Shown here piece after piece: positions 34,301 to 48,551 of a stretch of DNA of 64,000 bases; the stretch's first letter is position 1; each line of letters opens with the position of its first letter. The DNA comes from Hippophae tibetana. Taxonomy: Eukaryota > Streptophyta > Magnoliopsida > Rosales > Elaeagnaceae. Position numbers and translations under genes: made by a program. The notes beneath the pieces were generated by a model. The model made no database searches, was not told the origin of the DNA, and was given only the letters and a program-made list of their open reading frames with translations. The stretch lies in NCBI GenBank assembly GCA_037013495.1, contig CM072811.1, positions 49,629,952-49,693,951 on the forward strand. The letters run 5' to 3'.

Positions 34301-37300
34301 AGTTTCAGTAATCATACCATATGTTTAATAGTTTGTTACTGAAATTATTAAAAAATAATAATATTTTTTACATGGATTCGATAAAAACCTATTGAAGTTT
34401 CAAATGCGAATGTTAAGGTAGTTTTTTTACATTATAAATGTATTTTAATAAGAATTTCAATTAATAATATAAATGACTTAATGACATAGAATAATTGATT
34501 TTTTTTAGAGTTATATATTGTCATATGGTTATCACAATTAACACGAATAAAAATGATTCAGAATATTTTTGTATATGGTTTGATTTTAATTTGAAGTATA
34601 ATATAAAACATTATAACAATAGCATAAATGTTCGTTCCTTCTATACATCTCAAGGATAAATTATAATACTTTATTTTTTTCGTACATTTGTATAATTAAT
34701 TATTATTATTTTTCTCATTTAAAAATCAAAACTCTTATTTTTTAATTTTGTTTTATTTATAAATTTACAAATTTTACTTTAATATTTATCATTATTTTAA
34801 TTCTACTCTTCTAATAAATATAATAATAATATTATTATTTTCATTAAATTTCATTCTTATTATTATTTTTATTCTCGTTATATTTTTTATTTTATAAACA
34901 AAATATCACCTGCATACCGTTTATATTACTTATAGTAATTATAAAAGCTTCATTCTATGTGTAATTTTCTTTTATAGTCAAACAAATTTCTTGATCACAG
35001 TACCATAAAGTCTTACCCAATTGATTTTTGAAGGTACTACTTATGACATTGCAAAATGCACCTCCTGGCTTAGATTACGAAAGAGATAAGAAATTCTCAA
35101 AGGTAAGCTCTTATAATTTAACAACTTTAGTTTTGAAGCTTTTAAAAAATTTGATTAAACTTACAAAAATATCGTTTGTGTTTCAGTCTTTTAAGCAGAT
35201 GATTGCAAGTTGCTTGGTAAAGGATCCATCAAAACGACCTTCTGCTAAAAAGTTATTAAAGCATTCCTTCTTCAAGCAAGCTCGCTCTAATGATTATATT
35301 TCACGTACTCTTTTGGAGGGCCTTCCTGCTCTTGGTGATCGTATTAAGGCTTTGAAGGTGTGAATCACTTTTTCTTATTTTATTTTAGTAATTTATAGCT
35401 TCTATAAAAAAATTATTTATATTAAGTCGTGTAAAATAACAATATATATCAAAGAAAAAATCGTTCGATTTTACTATCTAATTTGTATATTTTGCATGAG
35501 TTATTGTTGCGTAAAACACAAATAACAATATGTTTTTTTCACCCTAATTTCTATATCCTTTTGTTTGTATCACCATAGAGAAAGGAAGAAGACATGCTTG
35601 CACAAAAGAAAATGCCAGATGGACAGAAAGAAGAGATATCACAGGTACAAATTTATTTATAGCTAGTTTTATGCTTCTTACACAAATAAAGCGCTTATTT
35701 ACTAAATATACATTATCAAAACTTAAAAAAACACATTTTATTCTTTGTGACAAAATACAAATAATATGATTTTTTTTTCTTAAAAACACAAGTAATTAAA
35801 CAGACAATAAATTAAAAATTTTATTTATTTATTTTTGTTAAGTTCTATTTTGATGGTCTTTCAATTTGGTTGCAGAATGAATACAAACGCGGATTAAGTG
35901 GTTGGAATTTTAATCTTGAAGATGTGAAGGCTCAAGCTTCTCTGGTAAGCACTTATTGGTCTTGTTATAATCTCTCTAATTATTAAAAAAAAAGTGATTT
36001 TAATTAAGACTTCCACTGCTAATATTTTTTTTTAAATCTCTGTTTAATTTCTATGATTAGATTCCAGATGTTGATGAGTCCATGTCTGATACTAATAGTC
36101 AATTGGGGAGCTCCAGTTCTTTGTCTGCTCTTGATGTCGATAAGCAACCCAAATCCCATACCATTTACTCATCCATCGATAAAGTACTTCTCTTTTCTCA
36201 ATATTAATTGTGCATAAAATGATTCATTTTTTAATTATTTTTTAAACCAAAGACTAAGCCAACCAAACATGACTTAATTTTATGTGATTTTTAACAGGAA
36301 CGTTTGATTCTGAACCATTCAATCACTGTGCCTTTGGTTAATTCTTCTTTATATGATACCAAGTACGTCTCTCACCTCTACATGCATTACATATGCATGC
36401 ATTGTCGTGGATATATACAAACACATGAAATATTATATAACATTTTAAGAATTTTTAATTGATCTAGCTCAGTTTTCTGAATAGTTTAGTTATCTAATTT
36501 TTTTAAAAAATGACCAATAATTTGTAATTTTTCTTTATACATTTTTTTAATGTTATTGTCATAATTAACTTGATTTCGACATAGGGAAAAAAGAAGAAGA
36601 AGAAGAAGATCATATGATGTTATATATTCAAAATTACATTATTATTTCCTGGAAGAAAATAAATAATTAATAAAAGTTAGGATTTTTCCTTTATAATAGT
36701 TTGCATAATTTGTTTTCATCATAAAATTAAGGTTTGGGTTATTGAATAATATAATTAATTATAATTTTAAAAAAATATTTAACAGACTTAGTGACAAATA
36801 TGATGATGAGTTTAGCATTGCAAGTGAACAAATTTCAAGGAATTCTTCACCACCTCATGATGATCATCAAATTGTAAATAATTTGGATGAAAAGAATGAT
36901 GCAGAAAACAGCAATGCAAAGCTACATAAAAGACAATATTCCTTTAATAGTGTTCCTGCTGCAGAGTTTATCAACAGGTTAGATTTTTCATTTCTTTACA
37001 TCATTTTTTATTTTATTATTTCTCTTTCCCATAATTTTATTTATATTTCTTTAATCATGTTAATTTCAATCTATACTTTAAAGTTAATTATATATTTACA
37101 TGTATATTTTAATTTTTAAAAATTTTAAGAATAAATTATATATATGATTCAAAAATTTAGTAACATTTTTGTCAAATCATAAGATTTTAAAAATTAGACT
37201 TATACATGTGTAAAACTAGTCAAAGTTTGATGATCAATATTATAATTTAATTTAAAAAATTATTCCATACATCTAAACTGATTATAAATTAAAATTAAAT

Positions 37301-40300
37301 GTTTTAATACATGTGTCACTCTTTCATTGGTTGTTAGTACCTATTATAATATGCCCTTTTATTTCTATGGGTGAAATTTATATTATAATAGTTATATAAA
37401 GTATATAAATGATAAAATAAATATATAATAATAAATTATATTGATCTGATTAAACCAATAGATCGTAAATTATAAGAATTAATTGGTTAAGAATTAAAAC
37501 TAATTGTGATCGAGTTGATTAAGTTACGTTGGTTGAAAATGTTAAAATCTAATCGAATGATTTTCGGTGCACAGCTCTACTAGTTTCCATGACAAACAAT
37601 ATCCATAATTTTTCTTTAACAAATGGTTTTTTCAGTGAGAAGTTGCAGGTTCAATCCCCAAATATCTGTAATGCAACGGTAGCTTCACAACAATTAGATG
37701 ATGTAACACCAGAGGTTCCTCCAAGATCATGTAAACCCCCAAGCATGCTCTATAATCATGTTACAGTACTAATATTTTCTAGTGTATTTCACTTATGATA
37801 TGTAAATTTATTGATATCTATTATATGCAATGAAGATGATTTTAGTAAGTATTACAGTTAGATGGAACACTTGATTATACTAATTATTTTTTATAAGCAA
37901 TTAATTCATTACAGTTGTCACTTTTTTAAAATAAGTTGAATAAATCAATTATAAAAAAGTAATGGACCAAGTATTATATTATATGATTATAATTAAGAAT
38001 GTGCAATGCGATCTTGTGATGAAAATTTCCATATGATCGATCAACTTATTATTGCAGTTCATAGTGATGAACAAGTTGATGAGAAAGCAAAGGCACCTGT
38101 TGTTCAGCAAAAAGGACGTTTCAAAGTAACATCTGAGAATGTCGACTTAGAAAAGGTGATTTTTAAGGATTTTTCAATTTCTGCTTTTTTCTTAATTCTT
38201 GAAAGCACTTAATTTTGAACTTAATTTCCCTTAATTTACAGGTGGTTCCTTCTCCTGTATTGCAAAAAAGTCACAGCATGCAGGTTCGTACTTCTGAAAA
38301 CTTGATGATGGATTTTTTTCTTAAAAGATGCATAATAATATATTTAAAATTTGATTTTTATTTTGGTACAATGTCTCGTGACTTTTTTCTTTTTGTTGAA
38401 ACTACAGTTACTTTTGTGCTTTTTGATAAAACTCTTAACGACTTTTGTAAATTTAGCTGAAGTTTTAGCGACGTTTTTTATACTTTTGCAGACTCTTTAA
38501 ACAAAAGTACTTTTCGTCTCATTCAATTTTCTCTAGAAGAGGTAATCATTTTTTAAAAACAATCATCATTCAATTTCTCATGAAAATTATGCTATGGGTA
38601 ATGTAGGTGATTACCACCCATCCTCCAGTCCCACAACAATCAACTCAGCCATCACCTCTGTCATCACCTAATGCTACTAAATCAACTCAATTTGCCCATT
38701 CTATTTTTCCATCTTTACACTCTATTTTGCAGACCAATATAATTCAAAGGGTATGTTCTATTCATATGTATATATAATTATTATTTTTAATCATTCTAAG
38801 TCTAATAATTTATTTGTTGCAGGAAAATATTCTAACTTTAATGAAGCAACTTGTCGCTGAATCAGGTTTAATTCATTTAATTAATCCCCTTCGATTTAAT
38901 AGTTTTTATGCAAAATACAATTTTGAACTTGATATTTTGTATTATATTTCATTGCAGCAAGTCGTCCAGGGGACGGAGGGTGCACCACAGCACAGGCAAT
39001 TGCGATGGAAAAATCTGTGGTATTTTAATTACTTTTATAGTATTTTTTGTTCCTCAAATAATATGGTTATATGTTTAAACCACGTTTAGTTCATTAGAAT
39101 TACAAGATATCTTAATATATTCTGAATTCGAAAATTAGAGAGAATGAAACAAACACGTGTTAAGATATGATCGTCTTACTAGTTAAGAATTAGTTTGAGT
39201 ATCAACGTCTGTAATTCTTAGACGTAGATGTCCTGATATGTTTCTAACTCTGTTGAACTAGATGTGATTCAAATAATGTCTTATTGAGATATATATATTT
39301 AAAAGATTATTTAAAATATAATTACAAAAAGCATGAAAAATATTATTTAAAATATAATTATGAAAAGTACTAAAAAGAAACACATAAATTTGATAATTTG
39401 ATTAATATTTACACCATAAAATATTTTTCAAATCTTAAAAAAATCGACCATAATAATATTTATTGGGTAAATTCATATTCTTAATAATAGATTAATCATG
39501 CAATGCTTTATGTAATTGTAATTTATCTATAAAATTAAGAGTTTGTTCATATTATAATTTTTTTAATATTAAATTTCCATTTAAAATATAAATTAGTTTT
39601 GGCCTAGCAGCATTGAAAAAGATAAAAAAAAATTACTCAAATAAATGACTATTGTTACTAATGCTTTTCTATTATATGCATCTCGATTACAACTTTCTAT
39701 ATATTAATCCTTTTTTTTTGTTTATAAATCATATTAATCTAATATGAATTTTAAACATTAGCTAATATTAATGCTTAATTTGCTTCATATAGCATTCATA
39801 TGACATTTAAGTTTTAGTTAATTACGTGCATCTATCTGAACTCTTTTTGAGAGCATATTATTTACATCAGAGGATTGGAGCTGTTGATTAGATTAAATTT
39901 GATTAGAAAGTTCTAAATTCATTAAATTTAGAATGGTTTGTGTATTGCACTGTTTATCATCTCCTCACTCATCTAAGATTTTTTTTACAACTTTCTATTA
40001 TACTTTTTCTCAAATTACTTAAAATGTAAAATTGCTAACTGATTATAATGTCTTATGTTATCCCTTTTAAGATTATAATATTATCAAACCGTAGCAATTT
40101 GCATTGTTATTGAGACATTTTGGTTTTATTCTATATTAAATACTTATATATAAATAATTGTTAAAAAATTAGAGTAAATGGTAAAACAAAATTACAAAAA
40201 GAACATAAAAAAACATTATAAAATAAATTGAATCAATTAATAAATCTATTAGATTATATGAGAATTATGTAATCTAATTAAATGATATCGAATTAGATCA

Positions 40301-40459
40301 TATGATAATTATGTAATTTAATCAAATGATATCGGATCTGATTGAATTAGCTCAAATTACATTTACTGATTTGTTTTTGTTTAATTGCAGCTTGAAGCAG
40401 CACTTGTAAGAGAAAAGGAGTTGGTTCAAGAAATAACGGATTTGCAGTGGAGGTATTGA
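31377..40459 (+). CDS. STE20-like Ser/Thr kinase, BLUS1/SPS1-like
   Basis: Nineteen exons: 31377-31538, 32021-32275, 32367-32491, 33852-33896, 33995-34076, 35034-35102, 35187-35357, 35579-35644, 35876-35944, 36061-36183, 36298-36362, 36786-36977, 37636-37730, 38058-38155, 38242-38283, 38607-38750, 38823-38865, 38958-39019, 40391-40459. The total is 1977 bases, 658 residues. The kinase domain is complete: glycine loop GQGASASVH (21-29), VAIK lysine 43, glutamate 60, HRD (135-137), GDFGVSA (154-160), [19 protein letters not shown] and [20 protein letters not shown]. It closely resembles the plant BLUS1-type STE20/germinal-centre kinases. The tail is Ser/Pro-rich and ends in a short helix ([19 protein letters not shown]). 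Relatives usually continue after DLQWR; here TAT TGA follows a possible donor, so the C-terminus may be shortened, or a last exon was missed. ATG 31377 was chosen because no earlier in-frame ATG exists. Confidence 0.9.
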
Positions 40460-43300
40460 TAATGTAAGTAAATACGCAGGTACAATGATAATATTTACTT
40501 ACTTATAATATCAAAGCTTTATAATTACACATATACTTAGTATATAATCAAATTAATTCTTAAATAAAATATCAATTTTACATAATGTATATATACACAT
40601 TATGAATAATTGATATATTATTTTAAAATTAATTTAATTATATACGATCGTGTATATGTTATTTAATTAGCACACTTTTTTCTTTTAAATTATGATAATT
40701 TGTGACACATCAATGAATATATATCAATTAATTATAGCTAGTCTTCATGGGTTTTAACGCATCAATTTCAGATATATGATTCTATAACCAATAGGTTCTG
40801 ATGTGAAGAATGTCAGACTCTGAAAGAAGTAGAAAGGTTGATTTTTTTTTAAATGACACACAAGTACAAAGAAACATGTGTCTTTTACTAAGGATTTGTT
40901 TGATACTAAAATTAAGGGTACATAAATTTATAGTTTTTTTTCCCCCTTAATAGGTTAAACTAACTGATGAAATTAACTCATGTACATTTTTAATATTTGT
41001 ATATGCTCTAGAGACTCCTTTGTTTATAAATAAACAATCAATAAGGCAATAGCTAGTAAATGGAGTTGGGTTTTCATTTTATTTTATTTTTTTCTATTTA
41101 TTAGACTTTTAAATTGATCAAGGTTGGATCTGATCTTCATTTTTCTTTAATGATGCTTAATGAAGTTATTAGAAATTAAATCTAATTTCTTGATTCCGCA
41201 AATGTTTTTTAATATCATACTACGTCTATATTTTTTAAAAAAATTTATTTATATTAATATAACAAAAATTAAAGTATATAACGTAATATTAGTGATAAAT
41301 ATAATCGAATTTATATATTTATATTTAATAAAAAATTAATAAGTAAGTTTTGATATATAATAATAATCATACGATTGATTTGATAAATTTTGAAGAGATA
41401 GCTTACTAAATTAAATATAAGGCTACCTGATCTTTTTGATCGTTTTACACTTTGCTAATATGACAATATTGATATTATGTAATTATGAATTTTTTATAAT
41501 ATTAAAAAATTATGACATGAAGGAGAAAATCTGATGTTGGTTGGAGTTACAACCGAGGGTGGAATCATAATTTGAATTTTCTTCTTTTTTTTTTTTTTAA
41601 TATTGCTTCTATAAAAACTTTTAGGAAAATAGGCGGACTTTGACCTTTTATACTATTTGTATTTAGAGTTAGACGCTCCATTTATTAGCTAATTATAATG
41701 TAGTCAATTTTATAAATTAAAATATTAGAATATTATCATATTATCATAATATTATATAAAAAGATAAGTAAAATGTTTTGTTTTTACTAATATGGAGTTA
41801 TTAAACATATAATTTAAAATAGATAATTATTTGTATCCGTCTTTCGCTACACGACTTTTCCTTAGGCAGAAAAATAATAATAATAATAATAATTTATAAC
41901 CGTCCAAGTTGTTGGTTGAATAAATGTTAAATGATTTTTTTATTTTTTTTTAAATAAAGCAATTTTACTTTTAAGTAGTAACTAGTAAGTTTCTACATAA
42001 ATGAAAAAGAAAGCCGTTCAGCAACAAAACTGAAAAAGAAAAAGTAATTTGGTGATGGGATTAAAGAGGGGAAAAACTAAGTAAATACATTTTTGATTTA
42101 GAGTTTATTTATATAAAAGATATCATTTAGTTTTCTAAATTATAGAATATATCATTTAATTTTTTTTTGTTTCAAAAAACACAAAAAAAGATATTTAATA
42201 ATTTTAAAATTATTATATAAAAAATTATCAAATATCCTGTCATTTCATTGTTTATTATGTAAATTATTTAATTATTTTCTTTAAAAAAATTTATCAATAA
42301 AAAATTTATTAATAGTACTAAAATTATTTGTATGATTTTTTTATAAATAAAATGACTAATTTAAAAAACTAAACAATATTTTACTCACATATCTCAAGAC
42401 ATTGATTCTATTTCATAATACATGATAGCAGTAACAAAATTTAGAGTAACAAACTATATTTTTTATTCAAATATATAATAATTCGATCTGCAATCTATTA
42501 TAAAAATATTATTCGATGAGAAATAATTAATTATTATTATTTTATATGTAAAAATATGCAGTTTTTTCAACATTGTAAATAAAAAACCCATTTAAAAATA
42601 ATTTTTTTTATATAATATTAAAAAATTATGCAACATTAGCCGAAAATAGAAACATGCATAACATCAACACACACAACACGAACACTTAAAATGCAATAAA
42701 ATTGGCACCCCTAAATATGTTCCATTTATTAACTAGATTTTTTTTTCCTTCGCGCATTAAAACCCATTTTAGTCTATTTATAAAGAAATGTTTGTTTGCA
42801 TTAATTAATAAATATATTAATATAATATTTAAAGTAGAATGGAATTATATTTCTTTGAGGTAATTTTTATTTTATTTTATTAAATGGCCCTTACTATTGA
42901 CAGGCTATATAAATTTTAAAGGGTACAAATATTTATTAGCTAGATACTATTTTATTTAAATCAAATAATACTTTATTGATTAGAACATATTTTATAAATC
43001 TTACTACCTTACCTAATCACCATGTATTAACTAGATATTACTTATTAATATGAAAAGTAAACAAATCTTAATCATATTCAAAAGACAAACCTATTATTAG
43101 ACGTTGAATAATTAATTACTTTATCAACTGTCAAGGGTAACTGACTAATCAACTAACTCTTCCCACACACCTAAAAACACTCCATCTTCTTCTCTTCTCC
43201 ACACTAAATATATATACAAACAAAAATTAATTCACTAAATTTGGCGGACAAAGACTTACTCAAAACCTCCTTTTAAATATATCTACTCATATCAACAACA
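40460..43300. other. Intergenic, AT-rich
   Basis: No gene or defined transposon was recognised. The expected last kinase exon (encoding a LICAQEEL-like helix in relatives) was looked for just after 40460 and not seen. Confidence 0.45.
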
Positions 43301-43310
43301 CTTTGCATAT

Positions 43311-43321
43311 GTATATATAAA
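43311..43321 (+). promoter_or_regulatory. TATA box of the fasciclin-like AGP gene
   Basis: The tatatataaatatg run ends just before 43323. A start site about 30 bases downstream would fall after the first in-frame ATG (43323) and before the ATG at 43407, supporting the latter as the real start. Confidence 0.5.
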
Positions 43322-43406
43322 TATGAGACCAAACCTTCCTCACTTTCCTAGCAACACAAATATTCAAAACACAAGCAAAGCAAAGACACTTTTGTGCAAT
43401 TTAATC

Positions 43407-44234
43407 ATGTCTCTCAATATCTCACTACCGTCCCTTTTCCTAGTTATATTTCTCATAATGATCCCACTATCTTCATGTTTCAATATCACTAGTATCCTTG
43501 AAGATGGATCAGATTTCACCACATTCAATGCATATTTAACACAAACCCAATTGGCTAACAAAATCAATAGTCGCAGTACCATAACTGTTTTAGCCGTTGG
43601 AAATTCAGCAATGTCAGCAATTTCAGGAAAACCAAATGATGTTCTGAAGAATATTTTGAGTCTTCATGTCATTCTTGACTATTATGATGAGAAAAAGCTA
43701 AAAAATTTACCCAAAAATAAACCTACAATTCTCACCACACTTTTTCAATCCACAGGAAATGCAACTAACCAATTAGGATTTTTAAATGTCACATCAACTT
43801 TTAGTAATGGTATCAGATTTGGTTCAGCTAGTGGTACTGGTCAAGCTGTTAAATTATTAGCTTCTTTTGCTTCTCAACCTTATAATATCTCTGTTTTACA
43901 AGTTAGTGGTGTAATTATACCTTCAAGTATTGATAATACTCCTAACAATTCTAGCTCTAACACAAATAGCCCACCAAGTCCTTCCCCAAGTGACTATAAT
44001 TCCTCTGCTCCATCATCTGATGATTCTACACCAACTAGTGATGATACCCCTAGTGAAGCCCCGACTAATGCTCCGACCCCATCCCCCGCCCCCAGTCCCG
44101 CCCCGCGGGCATCAGCCCCATCGGATTCAGTTGATGATGGTGGGGATAAGAAGAGCTCTGCTCATGGAGTGGTTGCTAGTGGATATGCACCAATTGTTAT
44201 GACTACGATTCTTTTCTTTGCTATGTTCTTTTGA
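43407..44234 (+). CDS. Fasciclin-like arabinogalactan protein, GPI-anchored
   Basis: A single exon of 275 residues. It is likely a cell-surface glycoprotein with roles in wall organisation or adhesion. Order: signal peptide (MSLNISLPSLFLVIFLIMIP, cleaved near SSC-FN), then one fasciclin domain with the H1-like block TITVLAVGNSAMSAIS, the central LSLHVILDYYD and the H2-like YNISVLQVSGVIIP. A Ser/Pro/Thr-rich arabinogalactan region follows with SPSPS and TPSPAPSPAP glycomodules, then a hydrophobic C-terminal tail (PIVMTTILFFAMFF) after small residues, as for GPI-anchor addition. Several N-glycosylation sites (NIT, NAT, NVT, NIS) are visible. The single fasciclin domain and short length fit the FLA3/FLA14-like group. 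The frame is open upstream to ATG 43323, but that start would bury the signal peptide and lies too close to the TATA box. Confidence 0.9.
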   Translation: MSLNISLPSLFLVIFLIMIPLSSCFNITSILEDGSDFTTFNAYLTQTQLANKINSRSTITVLAVGNSAMSAISGKPNDVLKNILSLHVILDYYDEKKLKNLPKNKPTILTTLFQSTGNATNQLGFLNVTSTFSNGIRFGSASGTGQAVKLLASFASQPYNISVLQVSGVIIPSSIDNTPNNSSSNTNSPPSPSPSDYNSSAPSSDDSTPTSDDTPSEAPTNAPTPSPAPSPAPRASAPSDSVDDGGDKKSSAHGVVASGYAPIVMTTILFFAMFF

Positions 44235-44789
44235 ATTTCTCCATGATTTCGTCATTTTATAATTTTAATTAAGAATTTTACAAGATAAATAACTAGGTTC
44301 AAGTTCATCATGCATGAAGTCGAGTATGTGAGTGTTCTTGTAATCTAGTACTATGTTATTTTGTTTAATTACGTAACGTGATCAATCAATCATGGAAATT
44401 CATTGTACTTTTTTTCTCATTATTTTGTCTCATCTATTTACAGTTGGTTTTAGATTAAATTTTATTTACTGAGTTTATATATATATATATATATGAAGTT
44501 TTATTATTTTTAATCTAAAAAAATATAACTTTTTACAGCATAAAATCATATATTTTTGATAAAAAAAAATTATGTTATCTGTGATATGTTTTTTTCATAA
44601 CGTAAACATCATATGTTTTTGTAAAAATTTAATGGTGAAATCACGTGAATAAATAGATCATATATAAATTGAGTATTTTTTTAATCAATTAATTACTAAT
44701 TTTGTTCCTAGTATGCATAGGGAAAATTATACTTTAAACTTGATGTAAAAATAAAAAAATAAAAAGAGATATCTCGGTGTAAGACCTTA

Positions 44790-45801
44790 TTATCCTGAGA
44801 AATTAGAGTCTAAATGTAAGATATCAATATCTTGAGGTTTTGTTTGTGGTGTTTCTTGGAGAGATGGTTCCTCAAATTTTCCAGAGGTACTAAGGTCTAT
44901 CAGTAAGATGCTAATATTTTCTGGTGTTTTGGGTCTTTGTAGAACTATAAATGTAGCTATAGAACTAGTATTTTTGTTGAAGTTATTAGTTTCTAACTCA
45001 CTCATTTGATTCTTATTGGGTTGCAAGAATTCATTTTTGTTAGGTTTTGGATCCTGAAAGGATTTAGTAATAGGATTTTTAATTTCTTAATCAATAGTTT
45101 TGATCTTCTTTTAGAAGGCAATGAGTTTCCAAGAACAAAAGAGGTTCTTTTTAGGTTCTATGTCTTCTTGTAGATTTTGAAGAGAATAAGCCTCAACCTT
45201 TTGTGTGTTGATTTATTTTATAGTTTTGAAAGGGTAATTTATGTTCTTTTCATAAACATAAATTTGAAACCAATCAAGAAATAATATGTTTACTTTTTTT
45301 TGTTAATGTACCTAATATGTTTCATTATGTGGTGATTCATTATCTGCACGTATTAATGTTATGTCTAATACTTGTTTTTCTTTCGCAAATTCCTTTACTA
45401 AGGTATTTGATTTATGGGTTATGTTTTTGGTTGATATGGTTTTGACGGCTGAAGAACTTAAAGCTTTCTGTATAGAAGAGATTTGAATATCTCTTCGTTC
45501 CTTTTCGTTTGGTCTTTCTATATCACCAGTTTTAGAGTTTACAACTTCTAGTTGCCTATTATATAAGTCTTTTAAGACTTGAAGAAGCTCATATTTAAGT
45601 GAAAATATTTTGTCAAAAGAGAGGTTTCAAGTGTCTTCTTTGGTTTTGAGACAAATCTTTTTTAGGAGATTTTTGGGTTTTGATATAAGTTTTTGTGTTA
45701 TCAATTCTTTTTAAAGGTTTTTGAATTTCTTCAAAAGAGAGTTGATTATCTCTTTTATTGTTTTGAAAATAGTTTTTAAAAGAAGGAAAAGACTCAACCA
45801 A
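44790..45801 (-). pseudogene. Decayed coding relic, unidentified
   Basis: Several minus-strand frames join loosely over 1 kb: Lys/Gln-rich pieces such as SFEEIQKPLKRIDNTKTYI (near 45700), VKEFAKEKQVLDITLIRA (near 45380) and ELETNNFNKNTSSIATFI (near 44980) are separated by stops and frameshifts. The composition is coding-like and unlike the flanking AT-rich filler. No motif was recognised; a retroelement or pararetrovirus-derived polyprotein is possible, but nothing decisive is visible. Confidence 0.3.
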
Positions 45802-45849
45802 TAAAAAGAACTATAATCAAAAAAATCTTCAAAAGAAACTAAGCTAAAA

Positions 45850-47270
45850 AATGAAGAAGTTCTAGAAAAAATCATTGAAAATTATGGAAATAAATCTTTT
45901 CAATATAATATACTTAGTTTTTAACAACAAATTTTTTAAACTTTAATATTATTTTCTTTAATCAATTATAAAAATGATTAATTGGATTATGATAACTTAT
46001 TTATTATTATATATTATTATTATTCTTTAAATTCTACAAGCTAACACATGTTGGTATTTCCAATTTAGTTCTACTAGCATCTTGTTTTGTCATTTTTTTA
46101 TTTTACCTCTTCTTGTTTTGAAATAAAACTATAATGAACAAAAAAAAAAGTTTCATTCCAAGGTAATAGTTTTATTAAATAAGTTGCTTTTTATTTATTA
46201 AAAATTTTAAGCCGAAATAGTTTGAGCAACATATTGTGTTCTTTTTTTAGCATTGCTATATGTTAGACTATGTAAGGAATATTGGTTAATGTATGTGATG
46301 CACACAAAGCTAGGTGTATAGTGGCGCAGATAGAAGGTTATTTTTGAGTGTATTGAAATATTATTTTACTAAAATATTCCACTATGCGAGAAATATTTTT
46401 AAACAGTAATAAAATAAAAAATTATAAAAGTAATTCATATATACCATAATTTTTATTGTAAAATATATATTAAAATTGTAAAAAAATTTATAAGTAAAGA
46501 TTAAATGCTATCAGAGTAATTTATGTAATGTTTCAAAACATAAAATTAATCTATTATCACATAGTATTAACAAAGTTATGTACCATTCAATTATAAAGAT
46601 GAAGAATTCACGTAATAGTAACAGCTAAAAAATGATAGATAAAATATAATAACAAAATAAGAAAAATAAGTTTTTTAAGTATTATTTTTTACTATTAAAA
46701 ATATATATATAAGTAACAATTAATAAAATAAATAAATGAAACTTAAAAGATGGAGCATGATGGAACGAAATGATATGAGATTTTGTTTTAAATTTATTAC
46801 TCATTTAAATGAAGTATTTTTATTTTTATTTTTATGTACTTTATTTTAGTATTTTGGTTTCACATTTTTTTTAATTTTTAAAAATAACTACATTATTGAT
46901 GCACTTATAATTGAAACTCAAATCCCAAACATTTTATATGTTTAAGGACATATCATTCAGCCACAAGTTTGTTGATTTTAGCAATGATTAAACTAATATA
47001 TTTATTTTTTAATTAATTTAAAAAATAATATGTTTATATATATAGTATAAATTTTTTTATCTAAAAATTAGATCATCCACTCTTGGCTGCACTAGTATGT
47101 ACTGCATTATATTAGATACAAGCTACATGTAACTTACCTGTTACTTGTTGTATAAAATTGTTAAAAGTTTGTTGTAACTACTACTTATGTATAAAGATTA
47201 TAAATAAATCATTTACTATAAACTCTTCTTTTTTAAGTGTTTTTTATTTTTGTAAGTCATGTTATATTTA
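45850..47270. other. Intergenic, AT-rich; nothing recognised
   Basis: No supported open frame, repeat boundary or RNA gene is seen here. Confidence 0.45.
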
Positions 47271-48551
47271 TGTTTGTGTGTTACTTTCTATATATAAAAT
47301 ATGATGTTTATTTTATTTTTACATAATGTTTTTGTTCTCCTTTGTGTAATGTTGATTACTGCGGATCAATAATATACACATACACATAGTTAAGAACACT
47401 TTGTATGTGAACATGTTTACACACATCATATGGTTTGTTTCATAGTGTGTATACTAAGGGGAGTATTGGTTTTCGACGAGCGAACAAATAAGCGAGCTGA
47501 CGTTATTACTCATGTTTTGTTTCATTTCAAATGTGAGTATTTGTGGAATTTACTCAGTACTTTGTAACAGAGTTCTGTCAAATTCACATTTTATTTTTTC
47601 TATTTTAGGATTATTAATATCTTATGTATTGTTCGTTATTAATAATTCGTGATTGTGTAAACAAAATCGTACCTATGAGTGATAAATACTGGAAGTGATG
47701 TTTGTAAGTGGTTTATGTGAGGTGAATCGTGTGTTAGCTAATAGTTATCTTTGTAAAACTTTTTATATGTAAAAACCTCTTTGTGAGAGTAGATAGAGTT
47801 CTCACATCTTGAATTGTGTATTCCTTGGTAGTTTGTGGTGGACTACATGTTCAATGGTGGTTCTATTGATTATGCATGTCACTCATTATTGATTCATGAT
47901 TTCTGATCATACCACATGAAATTGTTAGCTTTGGAGGTGAGTTGGGTTCATTTGTTAAACTAGATTATTATGAAAATAACAAGTAAAAATAATAATCTAT
48001 AATTAGGATAGAGTACCTAATTGATAAAATATTAGTGGTTTTATTTTTTACCAAAATTGTAACTATTTTATTAATTAATAGATTATTTACTGTTAATTGA
48101 TTGTCTTAAGCAATCTAGTCATCTTTCTCTTCACATTGACAAATTAAGTTGAAGGAGTAGCTAGATAATATGCCATAGAAATACTTCGAAGGTCCTCTTG
48201 GAACTTTAGCACTAGAATACATGTGATCAAGGAAGGCTATGCAATATCATTGTAAACAACTATACAAACTACATTAACACATAAAAATTTCACATCTATC
48301 CATCATATTACTTCTAACCAAACAAATTCAAAACAACATAATGTAATAATAAGAATTCTAATTAATAAAAGTTTTGTAACTAATGGTGAAATATATTTCA
48401 ATTTTACAATCAAACTAAAAACAATAATATATATATATATATACACATTATCATTTATATTATCGTTAACAAAACAAATTAATGAAAAAAAATAAGAATT
48501 ATAATAAATAAGATCTTGCAATGAAAGTAACAATAACACATGGGCTCAAAA

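Noticed and set aside
43323-43406. Longer N-terminus for the fasciclin-like protein from ATG 43323
   Set aside because: It would place 28 polar residues before the signal peptide and begins within a few bases of the TATA box.
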